A DNA stretch of 64,000 bases from Aliivibrio fischeri (lineage in GTDB: Bacteria; Pseudomonadota; Gammaproteobacteria; Enterobacterales; Vibrionaceae): positions 1,117,724 to 1,181,723 of the forward strand of contig NZ_WOBR01000004.1 in the NCBI RefSeq assembly GCF_009727955.1, given 5' to 3'. The translations under genes and the position numbers were made by a program. Within the stretch, counting starts at the first letter, position 1, and every line of letters starts with the position of its first letter. Shown here piece after piece: positions 23,961-33,429 of the stretch. The notes below the pieces were generated by a model. The model saw only the letters and a program-made list of their open reading frames with translations, had not been told where the DNA came from and did no database searches.

Positions 23961-24120
23961 TTATGACGTCAATAAATCATCACTTATTTAATTAGACGTA
24001 TTAACTTTGACGTTTGAACTCACCTATTTAGTTTGAGGACGTGCTCAATTCTTCAAGTTTTTTTTTAGTACGTATAAAAATAATGTATGATTTAACCATT
24101 ACTTAAACATATGAATTAAA

Positions 24121-25044
24121 ATGAATCATTTATCATTTTTTTGGCTAGAACACGATAAAGAGAAAGCTCTTAACGCATTGAGAACTGAGTTTAGCCAACA
24201 AGTTACATCCAATATCACATCGGGGAAAATTCAGCTTCCACCGATCCCTGATGTTGTACTTAAAATTCAGAAATTGTGTACTCTTGAAGGCACAATGATT
24301 AAGGATGTATCTGATACGCTTTTAGAAGACCCAAGCCTGACCGCTATTGTTATTAGAATGGCGAATTCTGTCGTATTTAATCGTCGCAATATCACCTGTA
24401 CAGACGTGTTAACTGCTGTTTCTCGCCTTGGTATCTTCCGTGTCCGTGATATTGTTACCGCTCAAGCTATTGAGCAATTAAAATATTCAAGTGATTTAAA
24501 TAGCGAATGTAATTCGTTATTACGTAAAAGTGCAGCTAAATCTCGCGAGTTTGCTGCTGTCATGACAATGGTATGTGAAGAGATACTAAAAGAAAGCACA
24601 GACGGTTCACATGATTATCTAGAGCCAGAAAAGGCGTTATTAAGTGGTCTTTTAGCAGACATCGGTCTATTTTGCTTAGTTAATAAATACTACAACTACC
24701 TTGAAGAAGGGAATTACCTAGACCTTGATGTCGCACTTTATATTTTTGAAAAAGAATGTAATCCAATCAGCTACCATGTATTGAATCATTGGCAGTTTGA
24801 TAGCGATTTTCTTTCAATCGCTACAAATAAACAAATTTCAGAAAGTAACTTACCAGTTAGTTACTTAAACATCGCTCGTATTGCTAATCATTTGTTAATG
24901 TTCAGAAATGATGATGACGATATTGACGATCATGAAGTTGAGATAACATTAGAAGGTGCAGAAGCCCTTTACACACTGAGTAACCTTACTAATACTCAAT
25001 TCAACGATCGCATCAGAGAGACACTTCGAAGCAGTGGATTGTAA
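24121..25044 (+). CDS. HDOD-domain signalling protein
   Basis: The 307 residues carry one HDOD domain (about residues 30-245). Diagnostic segments are LPPIPDVVLKIQKL, DPSLTAIVIRMANSVVFNRR, VSRLGIFRVRDIV and LLSGLLADIGLFCLVN. The catalytic HD of true HD hydrolases is missing, as is normal for HDOD proteins, so an enzymatic role is unlikely. Family members act in signalling or regulation, but the partner of this one is unknown. The stop codon lies inside a perfect HexR-like palindrome. Confidence 0.82.
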   Translation: MNHLSFFWLEHDKEKALNALRTEFSQQVTSNITSGKIQLPPIPDVVLKIQKLCTLEGTMIKDVSDTLLEDPSLTAIVIRMANSVVFNRRNITCTDVLTAVSRLGIFRVRDIVTAQAIEQLKYSSDLNSECNSLLRKSAAKSREFAAVMTMVCEEILKESTDGSHDYLEPEKALLSGLLADIGLFCLVNKYYNYLEEGNYLDLDVALYIFEKECNPISYHVLNHWQFDSDFLSIATNKQISESNLPVSYLNIARIANHLLMFRNDDDDIDDHEVEITLEGAEALYTLSNLTNTQFNDRIRETLRSSGL

Positions 25045-25054
25045 TTAAATTACA
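25040..25054. promoter_or_regulatory. Perfect HexR-type palindrome upstream of lysO
   Basis: TGTAATTAAATTACA fits the HexR consensus TGTARTWWWAYTACA at all positions. It is symmetric around one central base. It overlaps the stop codon of the HDOD gene and lies 80 bp before the chosen lysO start. Confidence 0.55.
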
Positions 25055-25134
25055 ACAAATCAATTAACATTATATTGCCGAATTTGAAAAGCCTTGATAT
25101 TCTCGGGGCTTCTTCAAAAGTTGGGTTTATTATT

Positions 25135-26034
25135 ATGTTTTCTGGAATGTTATTTGTTTTTTTACCATTGCTTTTAGGCTATTTAATCCCTCTTCATACG
25201 AAGAAGCCACTTCAACATATTAATGCTGCAACCAGTCACCTAGTTACGGTTATCCTAGCTCTTATGGGCTTAAGTCTTGCGGCTTTAGATAACCTTGCCC
25301 AAAACCTCAATCAGATCTTAACGATTACCGTCACTTTCTTTGTCGCAATTAGCGTATGTAACTTAGCTATTCTTCCTATCATGGATAAGCTATTCCCATT
25401 GAATTCTGAAGGTAATAAAAACTCACTACCTCTATTTAAAATGATTTTAGAATCAGCAAAACTGTTATTAGCCGTAGCTGGTGGTCTTGTGTTTGGTTTG
25501 CTTTCTGGTATCGATTTAAGCTGGGTAGAGCAAGCAAGTGAGATAATTCTGCTGCTACTTCTATTTTTGATCGGTATTCAATTACGTAATAGTGGCCTTA
25601 CTCTTCGTCAGATCCTATTAAATAAACACGGTATCATTATTGCCGCAGTTATTATGTCGACCTCTTTTGTGGGTGGCATCATTGGTGCTCTTATCCTTGA
25701 TATCCCATTACCACATGGATTAGCAATGGCTTCTGGTTTTGGATGGTATTCACTTGCAGGTATTTTAATGGGTGATGCTTTAGGTCCAGTATATGGTGGC
25801 GCTGCATTCTTAAATGAACTTTTCCGTGAGTTAGTTGCACTACTTTTAATCCCAACCTTAATTCATCGCTATCCAGTCACCTCTATTGGTTATGCCGGAG
25901 CAACAGCAATGGATTTTACACTTCCTGTGATTCAAAACTGTGGCGGTATTCGTTGTGTTCCCATTGCCATTGTGAGTGGTTTTATACTGAGTCTATCAGT
26001 TCCTTTTTTAATGCTATTCTTCGTTTCTCTTTAA
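25135..26034 (+). CDS. lysO: Lysine exporter LysO (YbjE family)
   Basis: It is an inner-membrane exporter of L-lysine (and thialysine in E. coli). I choose the ATG at 25135, giving MFSGMLFVFLPLLLGYLIPL and 299 residues. This matches the E. coli YbjE N terminus and length exactly. The frame extends 20 codons to a TTG at 25075, but that segment contains a hairpin (AAGCC...GGCTT, 25089-25111) and is not conserved. About eight hydrophobic helices are visible. Family blocks ILLLLLFLIGIQLRNSG, GLAMASGFGWYSLAGIL and ATAMDFTLPVIQ are present. A HexR-like site upstream hints at control by sugar status. Confidence 0.9.
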   Translation: MFSGMLFVFLPLLLGYLIPLHTKKPLQHINAATSHLVTVILALMGLSLAALDNLAQNLNQILTITVTFFVAISVCNLAILPIMDKLFPLNSEGNKNSLPLFKMILESAKLLLAVAGGLVFGLLSGIDLSWVEQASEIILLLLLFLIGIQLRNSGLTLRQILLNKHGIIIAAVIMSTSFVGGIIGALILDIPLPHGLAMASGFGWYSLAGILMGDALGPVYGGAAFLNELFRELVALLLIPTLIHRYPVTSIGYAGATAMDFTLPVIQNCGGIRCVPIAIVSGFILSLSVPFLMLFFVSL

Positions 26035-26170
26035 GTGTTCGAAGCAGAAAAACATTATTCACATTAGATTAAGTGGGAAGCATCACACTGTGAATCGTTT
26101 CAATTGCATTTAGTTACACTCAATTTACAATCACAAATTGATAATTACGATTCATTTATAAGGATTTAAA

Positions 26171-26683
26171 ATGAAACTTGCCGCTCTAATCTTACCTTTT
26201 GCATTGCTTACGACGTCAGCTCAAGCTGCAGATACTCAATGTTTAAGCGACAAATACAGTCAATATATAGATGCATCCTTAACTTGGTATCAAGAACTCA
26301 TTGCCATTACCGTGAAAAAAGATCCAAACCTACAAAGCGTTGGTGACTGGTTTCTTGAAGGACGCAAACATCACTTTGAACTAAACCGTGCCGCAGTGAA
26401 TTACTATCTTGAAAACGCACCTGAAAAAGTCAAAACCAATCAATCAATAGAGTCGTGGTTACAACTTTCTCAAAAAGAAGTGAAAGAATTAGCAAGCCAT
26501 GATGATGAGTTAGGTAAAATAGCCAAAGCAACCTTCGATGACCGTCAATCACAGCCACATAAACAAAATTATGAATTACGTTCTGCTTTTGCAGATATTC
26601 TCAGTCATCCAAAAACGATTGATGCACCACTAAAAGCTTACAATCAAAAAATGACCGATATCAGCATGATTAAATGCCAATAA
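26171..26683 (+). CDS. Hypothetical periplasmic protein
   Basis: The 170 residues have a clear signal peptide (MKLAALILPFALLTTSAQAA), with cleavage near residue 20. The mature part is helical, contains two cysteines (about residues 24 and 169) that could pair, and includes W-rich segments. I recognise no catalytic motif or family. AAGGATTT precedes the ATG. The gene stands alone between lysO and panP. Confidence 0.7.
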   Translation: MKLAALILPFALLTTSAQAADTQCLSDKYSQYIDASLTWYQELIAITVKKDPNLQSVGDWFLEGRKHHFELNRAAVNYYLENAPEKVKTNQSIESWLQLSQKEVKELASHDDELGKIAKATFDDRQSQPHKQNYELRSAFADILSHPKTIDAPLKAYNQKMTDISMIKCQ

Positions 26684-26857
26684 TATTGATTAATTTATCA
26701 CCACTCATTCATTTTTGGTGGTAAATCCTACCCTCAAGACTCGATGAGGCACATTTTACACAAGACATTTTCGTCATTTTGTTCTAAATTGTGCCCTCAG
26801 AGCCTGTAAAGAACCACCCTCTTTACTTTTCAATCATCAACAAATAGAACAGATACC

Positions 26858-28501
26858 ATGGTAACAGACAACAAAACAGCAGATGCGAACTTTGAAAGCC
26901 TGCTGCGAATTTTTACTGTTCCGGAAGCTCCCGATTCGACTCTTGGAATAATTGAAAAAGAACTTTCACAGAACTTAAATCAATTTTTAAGAGAGCATAT
27001 TGTTGCCGAAGAAAAGCCATTGACTGAAATCGAAAAAGATTTTACCGATTCATCAATGCCAGAATCTCCGACCTATGTGTCAGAACATACTGAGCACTTA
27101 TTAGATACACTTGTATCTCAATCCGTTCATACCTCTGCACCTAGTTTTATTGGACACATGACATCGGCGTTGCCTTACTTTTTAATGCCGCTTTCTAAAA
27201 TCATGATTGCCCTAAATCAAAATTTGGTGAAAATTGAAACATCAAAAGCTTTTACGCCACTAGAGCGTCAAGTTCTTGGTATGTTACACCGTTTGATTTT
27301 TGGTCAGAAAGACAACTTCTATCAACACTGGATGCACAGTGCTGATCACTCTTTAGGCGCTTTTTGTTCTGGCGGTACCATCGCCAACATTACTGCACTA
27401 TGGGTTGCAAGAAATCGCCTATTAAAACCAGAAGGTGATTTTGAAGGCATTGCCAAACAAGGACTTTTTGCTGCTCTTACTCACTACAAATGTAATGGCT
27501 TAGCGATTTTCGTTTCAGAACGAGGTCACTACTCTCTGAAAAAAGCTGCTGATGTACTTGGCATTGGTCAAGATGGTGTTATTGCCGTTAAAACCGACAA
27601 TAACAATCGTGTTTGCCTTGATGATTTAGAGCTAAAAATTGCCCAAGTAAAAGCAAAAAATATTAAGCCATTGGCTATCGTCGGTGTTGCAGGTACAACC
27701 GAAACAGGTTCAATTGACCCACTGCGTGAATTAGCAAACATTGCTCAACGCGAAGGCTGTCATTTTCATGTTGATGCAGCTTGGGGTGGTGCTACATTGA
27801 TGTCGAATACGTATCGACACCTATTAGATGGTATTGATTTAGCAGACTCAGTCACTATTGATGCACATAAACAGCTATACGTGCCAATGGGTGCTGGTAT
27901 GGTTATCTTTAAAGATCCTGAATTAATGTCTTCTATTCAGCATCATGCTGAGTACATTCTTCGTAAAGGTTCTAAAGATTTAGGGCGTCATACATTAGAA
28001 GGCTCTCGAAGTGGTATGGCAATGTTGCTCTACTCTTGCTTCAATGTGATCAGTCGTCCTGGCTATGAATTATTAATCAATCAAAGTATTGAGAAAGCCC
28101 ACTATTTTGCTGATTTAATTCAACAACAAGACGATTTTGAACTCATTACAGAGCCTGAGCTGTGCTTGCTGACTTATCGTTATGTTCCAAGTCACGTGAA
28201 AGCGGCGTTGGCAGTTGCGACTGACGAGCAAAAAATTGAGATTTATGAGCACTTGGATAATCTCACCAAGTACATTCAAAAAACACAACGTGAAACAGGA
28301 AAATCTTTTGTTTCTCGAACTCGATTAACGCCTGAAGTTTATCAACATCAACCAACCATCGTTTTCAGAGTGGTATTGGCAAACCCATTAACCACAAAAG
28401 AAATACTGCAAAATGTATTAATTGAGCAAAGAGAAATTGCAAGCAGCAGTGAAATATCTTTACCTCTATTAAACCAAATTGTAGATAAAATCCTTCGTTA
28501 A
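26858..28501 (+). CDS. panP: Pyridoxal-dependent aspartate 1-decarboxylase PanP
   Basis: It is a group II (GAD-like) PLP decarboxylase of 547 residues. The PLP lysine is Lys338 in TIDAHKQLYVPMG, and Asp306 in HVDAAWGG contacts the cofactor. CSGGTIANITALWVARN is the substrate/PLP loop. The long N-terminal extension and sequence type match the vibrio PanP, which has been reported to make beta-alanine from aspartate for pantothenate/CoA synthesis in place of PanD. No strong Shine-Dalgarno precedes the ATG at 26858. Glutamate decarboxylase activity cannot be excluded from sequence alone. Confidence 0.85.
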   Translation: MVTDNKTADANFESLLRIFTVPEAPDSTLGIIEKELSQNLNQFLREHIVAEEKPLTEIEKDFTDSSMPESPTYVSEHTEHLLDTLVSQSVHTSAPSFIGHMTSALPYFLMPLSKIMIALNQNLVKIETSKAFTPLERQVLGMLHRLIFGQKDNFYQHWMHSADHSLGAFCSGGTIANITALWVARNRLLKPEGDFEGIAKQGLFAALTHYKCNGLAIFVSERGHYSLKKAADVLGIGQDGVIAVKTDNNNRVCLDDLELKIAQVKAKNIKPLAIVGVAGTTETGSIDPLRELANIAQREGCHFHVDAAWGGATLMSNTYRHLLDGIDLADSVTIDAHKQLYVPMGAGMVIFKDPELMSSIQHHAEYILRKGSKDLGRHTLEGSRSGMAMLLYSCFNVISRPGYELLINQSIEKAHYFADLIQQQDDFELITEPELCLLTYRYVPSHVKAALAVATDEQKIEIYEHLDNLTKYIQKTQRETGKSFVSRTRLTPEVYQHQPTIVFRVVLANPLTTKEILQNVLIEQREIASSSEISLPLLNQIVDKILR

Positions 28502-28824
28502 TTCTTCTATATAGGTTGTTTTATGAATATGAAACAACCTAACTTTTTTGTAATTCATTTCCTTTCATACTGAAACTTAATCACAGAATTTTCGATAAAA
28601 TTTTAGTTTTGTCGTATTTATAACGAAAAAACACTTTCTAAATTGAAAGTGTTTTTAGAGATCTGTCATATTATTGTTATTAAAATACAATCAACGAGGC
28701 CAATTGTTAGAGGCTAAGTAAACAAACGTATATACTTAATCTAACAGATAATCTTAACCAAAGTGTCTTTTTTCAAATCACTCTGGTTAAGGTTATATCA
28801 AATTAAAAATGTAGAAGAGCGCAT
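28502..28824. other. panP-hexR intergenic region with three stem-loops
   Basis: The region of 323 bases contains a terminator-like hairpin (28627-28657), an imperfect inverted repeat GTTAGA..TAAGTA / TACTTA.TCTAAC (28706-28745) and a longer one CTTAACCA.AGTG / CACT.TGGTTAAG (28753-28791). The last ends 33 bases before the hexR start. No ORF seen. Confidence 0.5.
28627..28657. terminator. Terminator-like hairpin after panP
   Basis: ACACTTTC (28631-28638) pairs with GAAAGTGT (28645-28652), flanked by A-run and T-run. Confidence 0.65.
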
Positions 28825-29682
28825 ATGAATACCATTGAAAAAATACAAAATAATTTAGATAACTTCAGCAAATCAGAGCGCAAAGTAGCTGAAGTAATTA
28901 TGGCCTCACCTCAAACAGCAATTCATTCAAGCATTGCAACTTTAGCTAAAATGGCTGACGTTAGTGAGCCAACGGTAAACCGTTTTTGCCGTCGATTAGA
29001 TACAAAAGGCTTCCCAGACTTTAAACTTCATCTTGCACAAAGCCTTGCTAACGGTACGCCTTATGTAAACCGTAATGTTGAAGAAAACGATGGCCCAGAT
29101 GCTTATACGCACAAGATCTTCGAATCAACAATGGCGTGTCTTGATGTAGCCAAAAATAGCTTAGATCCAATGCAAGTAAACCGTGCAGTTGACCTTTTAA
29201 CTCAAGCTAAAAAGATTTCGTTCTTTGGTCTTGGGGCATCAGCTTCTGTTGCACACGATGCGATGAATAAATTCTTCCGTTTTAATATTCCAATTGCTTG
29301 CTTTGACGACATCGTTATGCAACGAATGAGCTGCATCAACAGCACTGAAAATGATGTGGTTGTTTTAATCTCACACACAGGTCGAACAAAAAGCCTGGTT
29401 GAAATAGCAGAGCTTGCTAAATCAAATGGTGCAACGGTTATTGCTATTACAGCAAAAGATTCACCTCTTGAAAAAATGGCATCTTTAGCTATTTGTTTAG
29501 ATGTGCCAGAAGATACTGACGTATATATGCCAATGGCAAGTCGTGTGGTTCAAATGACCGTTATTGATGTTTTAGCAACTGGCTTCACATTACGTCGTGG
29601 TGTTGGTTTTAGAGACAACCTGAAACGAGTTAAAGAAGCACTTAAAGATTCTCGCTATGGAAAAGATGAACGCTACCAATAG
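28825..29682 (+). CDS. hexR: HexR, RpiR-family regulator of central carbon metabolism
   Basis: It has an N-terminal helix-turn-helix (residues 1-77, with LAKMADVSEPTVNRFCRRLD) and a C-terminal SIS sugar-phosphate domain (about 115-260, with FFGLGASASVAHDAMNKFFRF and VVVLISHTGRTKSLVE). It aligns almost end to end with E. coli HexR (YebK). HexR binds TGTARTWWWAYTACA palindromes and senses 2-keto-3-deoxy-6-phosphogluconate. Two matching sites in this window precede gapA and lysO. No such site was seen in front of hexR itself, but its leader has two inverted repeats. Confidence 0.95.
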   Translation: MNTIEKIQNNLDNFSKSERKVAEVIMASPQTAIHSSIATLAKMADVSEPTVNRFCRRLDTKGFPDFKLHLAQSLANGTPYVNRNVEENDGPDAYTHKIFESTMACLDVAKNSLDPMQVNRAVDLLTQAKKISFFGLGASASVAHDAMNKFFRFNIPIACFDDIVMQRMSCINSTENDVVVLISHTGRTKSLVEIAELAKSNGATVIAITAKDSPLEKMASLAICLDVPEDTDVYMPMASRVVQMTVIDVLATGFTLRRGVGFRDNLKRVKEALKDSRYGKDERYQ

Positions 29683-29792
29683 GTTTTACCTATCAATCTA
29701 AAAGGCATAATCATCTTTACTTAATTCATATTGATAGGCATAGTTAACCTATTGATTGCGAACCATATCCGCTAATAATTTTGGAGAAAGCT

Positions 29793-30056
29793 ATGTTTGT
29801 TGTTATTTTTGGTCGTCCTGGTTGTCCATTCTGTGTTCGAGCTAAAGAACACGCTGAAACACTAACTGAAAAACGTGATGATTTTAAATTCCGCTATGTT
29901 GATATTCACGCTGAAGGTATCTCAAAAGCAGACTTAGAAAAGACAGTAGGTAAACCAGTTGAAACGGTTCCTCAAATCTTTATCGATGAAAAACACATTG
30001 GCGGTTGTACTGAATTTGAAGCGTACGCAAAAGAAAATTTAGGTCTTTTTGATTAA
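29793..30056 (+). CDS. grxA: Glutaredoxin 1
   Basis: It is a glutathione-dependent disulfide reductase and electron donor for ribonucleotide reductase. Active site CPFC follows MFVVIFGRPG, and the GSH-binding loop TVPQIFIDEKHIGGCTEF is intact. I start at the ATG at 29793 (87 residues, the family length). The upstream TTG at 29781 is itself part of the ribosome-binding site TTGGAGAAAG. It is monocistronic with a terminator. Confidence 0.95.
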   Translation: MFVVIFGRPGCPFCVRAKEHAETLTEKRDDFKFRYVDIHAEGISKADLEKTVGKPVETVPQIFIDEKHIGGCTEFEAYAKENLGLFD

Positions 30057-30081
30057 TTTCAAATAGCTAATTTATAAAATT

Positions 30082-30113
30082 AAATCACCGCTCCCAAACG
30101 GTGATTTTTTTTT
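30082..30113 (+). terminator. grxA terminator
   Basis: AAATCACCG (30082-30090) pairs with CGGTGATTT (30099-30107), followed by a long T-run. Confidence 0.85.
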
Positions 30114-30202
30114 AATTTTATTTCTAAATATGGTTATACATTCGCCATTTTTAAGTTAGACTTACGTCACACTTTCTTACTCCATATTTCAGGCAAAATA
30201 CA

Positions 30203-31885
30203 GTGAACATTGATGTTGCGACATTGTTATCGCAAAACGATATCTTACTTTTATTCGTTGTTCTCGCTCTTGGCTTATTCATAGCTAAACTTAGGATTGG
30301 TAGTTTTCAACTAGGCAGTTCTATTGGTGTTCTTATCACCGCCCTCTTTATGGGAAGTCTTGGTTATACTTTTACCGCTGACTCTCTCAATATTGGCTTT
30401 ATGCTATTTATCTTTTGTGTTGGTATCGAGGCTGGACCAAACTTCTTTGGTATCTTCCTACGAGATGGTAAACACTACCTTTTACTGGTACTTGTTGTAT
30501 TGGTTTCAGCCGTATCGCTTAGTTTTTTAACTGGCCATTATTTTGGTTTAGATTACGGTTTATCTACAGGTATGATGGCAGGCGCATTAACAGCAACGCC
30601 TGTATTAGTGGGTGCAAAAGATGCATTGAATTCTGGTTTAGCAGCCCTGCCTGAAGGTGTCGATTTTAGTAAGGTAATTGACAATTTAAGTGTCGGTTAT
30701 GCTTTCTCATATTTAATCGGTTTAACTAGCCTTATCCTTTTGGCTCGTTTACTCCCGAAATTGCAAAAACAAAATCTACAAGACAGCGCAATGCAAATTG
30801 CTCAAGAACGTGGCATAGGAAGTGCAGGCCAGAGAAAAGTATACCTACCAATCATTCGTGCTTATCGTGTTGGCCAAGAGCTAATCGACTGGACTGATGG
30901 TAAAAACTTACGTGAGCTAGGTATTCACCGCCAAACGGGTTGTCACATTGAACGTATTCGTCGTAACGGTATTTTAGCCAACCCCGATGGTGACTACATT
31001 TTGCAACAAGGTGATGAAATTGCACTTGTAGGTTATCCAGATAGTCATGCTCGTCTCGATTCAAGCTTTAGAAACGGGAAAGAAGTATTTGACCGTAACT
31101 TATTAGATTTACGCATTGCGGAAGAAGAGATCGTAGTTAAAAGCGATAATATCGCCGGTAAGCGCCTTTCAGAATTAAACCTTTCTGAATACGGCTGTTT
31201 CCTTAACCGTGTGGTTCGTGCACAAATTGAAATGCCAATTGAACACGATATCGTATTGGCGAAAGGTGATATTCTTCAAGTGAGTGGTGAAAAAAGCAAA
31301 GTTCACTACCTAGCAGACAAAATTGGATTTATCTCTATTCATAGCCAAGTATCTGATTTATTAGCTTTCTGTAGTTTCTTTATCCTTGGCATCATGTTCG
31401 GGATGATCACCATGAGCTTTGGCCAAGTTACATTTGGTTTAGGTAATGCCGTTGGTCTATTGATTTCAGGTATCACATTAGGCTTCTTAAGAGCAAACCA
31501 CCCTACCTTTGGTTATGTACCGCAAGGGGCACTTAATATGACTAAAAACCTTGGTTTATTAGTGTTCATGGTGGGTATTGGATTAAGTGCTGGTGGCAAT
31601 ATTAATGAATACTTCTCTGAAGATGGCTTAAAAGTACTTGCTGCTGCATTTATTGTCAGCGTGATCCCAGTAATTTTAGCCTACCTTGTTGGTGCCTATA
31701 TTCTTAATATGAACCGTGCTTTATTGATTGGTGCAATTATCGGTGCTCGTACTTGTGGACCAGCAATGGACGTAGTTAACGAACACGCTCGCAGCACCAT
31801 CCCAGCACTGGGTTACGCTGGTACCTATGCGATTGCCAATATCTTAATGACCGTTGCCGGTACCATTATGATACTCCTAGCATAA
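30203..31885 (+). CDS. ybjL: YbjL-type putative transporter of the aspartate:alanine exchanger family
   Basis: The 560 residues match E. coli YbjL in length and N terminus ([24 protein letters not shown]), and both start with GTG. The plan is two hydrophobic blocks (about residues 10-185 and 385-560) separated by two RCK/TrkA_C-type regulatory domains. Each half carries a conserved family block ([18 protein letters not shown] and [16 protein letters not shown]). The substrate is unknown. It ends at a strong terminator facing fabV. Confidence 0.88.
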   Translation: MNIDVATLLSQNDILLLFVVLALGLFIAKLRIGSFQLGSSIGVLITALFMGSLGYTFTADSLNIGFMLFIFCVGIEAGPNFFGIFLRDGKHYLLLVLVVLVSAVSLSFLTGHYFGLDYGLSTGMMAGALTATPVLVGAKDALNSGLAALPEGVDFSKVIDNLSVGYAFSYLIGLTSLILLARLLPKLQKQNLQDSAMQIAQERGIGSAGQRKVYLPIIRAYRVGQELIDWTDGKNLRELGIHRQTGCHIERIRRNGILANPDGDYILQQGDEIALVGYPDSHARLDSSFRNGKEVFDRNLLDLRIAEEEIVVKSDNIAGKRLSELNLSEYGCFLNRVVRAQIEMPIEHDIVLAKGDILQVSGEKSKVHYLADKIGFISIHSQVSDLLAFCSFFILGIMFGMITMSFGQVTFGLGNAVGLLISGITLGFLRANHPTFGYVPQGALNMTKNLGLLVFMVGIGLSAGGNINEYFSEDGLKVLAAAFIVSVIPVILAYLVGAYILNMNRALLIGAIIGARTCGPAMDVVNEHARSTIPALGYAGTYAIANILMTVAGTIMILLA

Positions 31886-31912
31886 TACGAACCCATTTAT
31901 TGAAACCAATAA

Positions 31913-31945
31913 AAAACCCCAGAATGAACATTCACTCTGGGGTTT
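31913..31945. terminator. Bidirectional terminator between ybjL and fabV
   Basis: AAAACCCCAGA pairs with TCTGGGGTTTT. The hairpin is flanked by A and T runs. Confidence 0.85.
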
Positions 31946-31968
31946 TATTTTCTCTTTTGTTTACTGAT

Positions 31969-32044
31969 TAAACCATTCTAGATAAGTGGTTATTCAGATA
32001 ATGTTAACAAGCAAGAATGATCAAATACTTATGTAGATTGATAT
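31969..32044. repeat. Internally deleted copy of the ATACCAATC-ended repeat
   Basis: The left part (CCATTCTAGATAAGTGGTTATTCAGATAAT) matches the left end of the copy at 41114. It is then joined directly to the right end GTTAACAAGCAAGAATGATC...GATTGATAT, about 76 bp in all. The right end runs into the fabV stop codon. Confidence 0.75.
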
Positions 32045-33246
32045 TAGATATCAGCAACATCAAAGTTTACTTCAGGGTTAACATCAGCATCGTAATCAAC
32101 ACCGTCAACACCAAAGCCAAATAGTTTTAAGAACTCTTCTTTGTACTCAACATAGTCAGTTAGGTCTTTTAGGTTCTCAGTTGTTACTTGAGGCCATAGA
32201 TCACGACAGTGTTGTTGAATATCTTCGCGAAGTTCCCAGTCATCTAAACGTAGACGGTTCTTCTCATCAACTTCTGCTGCTGAACCATCTGCTTTATATA
32301 GACGTTGGCTAAACATACGTAGAATTTGCTCTTGGCAACCTTCGTGTACGCCTTCTTCACGCATTTTCTTGAATACCATTGCGATGTACAGTGGCATAAC
32401 AGGAATTGCAGAACTTGCTTGTGTCACTACAGATTTTAGTACTGCTACGTTTGCTGTACCACCTGTTGCAGATAGTTTCTCGTTTAGCGCTGTTGCTGCA
32501 CGATCTAAATCCATCTTAGCTTGACCTAAAGCACCATCCCAGTAGATTGGCCATGTTAGCTCAGTACCGATGTAGCTGTATGCAACCGTTTTACAACCAT
32601 CAGCTAAAACGCCAGCTTCTGATAATGCATTAATCCACAGTTCCCAGTCTTCGCCACCCATTACAGTAACAGTATCTTTGATCTCTTGCTCTGTCGCAGG
32701 CTCAACTGATGCTTCAATGATAGCGTCTTTATTTGTATCTACTGCTGTCGCTGTGTAAGTTTCGCCGATAGGTTTCAGTGAAGAACGGATCACTTCACCT
32801 GTTTCTGGCATTTTACGTACAGGAGATGCTAATGAGTAAACAACCATATCGATTTGACCTAAATCTTCTTTAATTAGATCAATCGTCTTTTGTTTTGCTT
32901 CATTAGAGAAAGCATCGCCATTTAAACTTTTAGAGTATAAACCTTCTTCTTTTGCAAATTTGTCAAAAGCCGCAGAGTTATACCAACCAGCTGTACCTGG
33001 TTTCTTCTCTGTACCCGCTTTTTCAAAAAATACGCCGATGGTTGATGCACCACCACCAAAAGCAGCTGTAATACGAGAAGATAGACCGTAGCCACTTGAA
33101 GAACCAACAACTAATACACGTTTTGGTGCGTTAGCAATTGGGCCTTGAGCTTTAGTTAATGCGATTTGCTCTTTTACGTTTTGCTCACAACCAACAGGGT
33201 GAGTGGTTGTACAAATGAATCCACGAATTCTAGGTTTGATGATCAT
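32044..33246 (-). CDS. fabV: Trans-2-enoyl-ACP reductase FabV
   Basis: It is an NADH-dependent enoyl-ACP reductase completing each cycle of fatty-acid elongation; FabV was first described in V. cholerae and is intrinsically triclosan-tolerant. The N terminus [20 protein letters not shown] matches that protein, so I start at the ATG at 33246 (400 residues). GAAGGAAAG lies before it. An upstream in-frame TTG is only two codons away. The catalytic Tyr-(Xaa)8-Lys motif is present as [10 protein letters not shown], and the cofactor loop is [14 protein letters not shown]. No fabI is visible in this window. Confidence 0.96.
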   Translation of the reverse strand: MIIKPRIRGFICTTTHPVGCEQNVKEQIALTKAQGPIANAPKRVLVVGSSSGYGLSSRITAAFGGGASTIGVFFEKAGTEKKPGTAGWYNSAAFDKFAKEEGLYSKSLNGDAFSNEAKQKTIDLIKEDLGQIDMVVYSLASPVRKMPETGEVIRSSLKPIGETYTATAVDTNKDAIIEASVEPATEQEIKDTVTVMGGEDWELWINALSEAGVLADGCKTVAYSYIGTELTWPIYWDGALGQAKMDLDRAATALNEKLSATGGTANVAVLKSVVTQASSAIPVMPLYIAMVFKKMREEGVHEGCQEQILRMFSQRLYKADGSAAEVDEKNRLRLDDWELREDIQQHCRDLWPQVTTENLKDLTDYVEYKEEFLKLFGFGVDGVDYDADVNPEVNFDVADI

Positions 33247-33396
33247 ATTCAACTTTCCTTCTAATAATTACCTTGTAGGATAAAAGGTTCTTCTCCAGTT
33301 CGCATCCCATTTATGACAATTTTTGTCAAAATAGTGAGTGGTTGGAGGTGTAGAAATGGTTTTTACAAAAAAAATGGAATTATCTTCACTTTTTTT

Positions 33397-33423
33397 GAAC
33401 TATTAGAAAAAGCGGCAGTCTGA
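33397..33423 (+). promoter_or_regulatory. Sigma-E type promoter 1
   Basis: GAACTA (33397-33402), exactly 16 bases, then TCTGA (33419-33423). It matches the extracytoplasmic-stress sigma factor RpoE consensus GAACTT-N16-TCTGA. Transcription should start near 33430. Confidence 0.75.
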
Positions 33424-33429
33424 ATTTAT

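Larger units (their letters stand above)
23703..24120. other. Long tfoX/HDOD intergenic region
   Basis: This region of 418 bases holds the tfoX leader, two lone CRP-like half sites (TGTGATCG near 23850 and TGTGATAC near 23903 on the minus strand), a perfect 8+8 inverted repeat at 23941-23960, and four GACGT pentamers at 23965, 23995, 24009 and 24038. No ORF of note was seen. Confidence 0.45.

Noticed and set aside
25075-25134. N-terminal extension of LysO from the TTG at 25075
   Set aside because: The extension is not found in E. coli YbjE, overlaps a hairpin, and the ATG at 25135 gives the exact family length.
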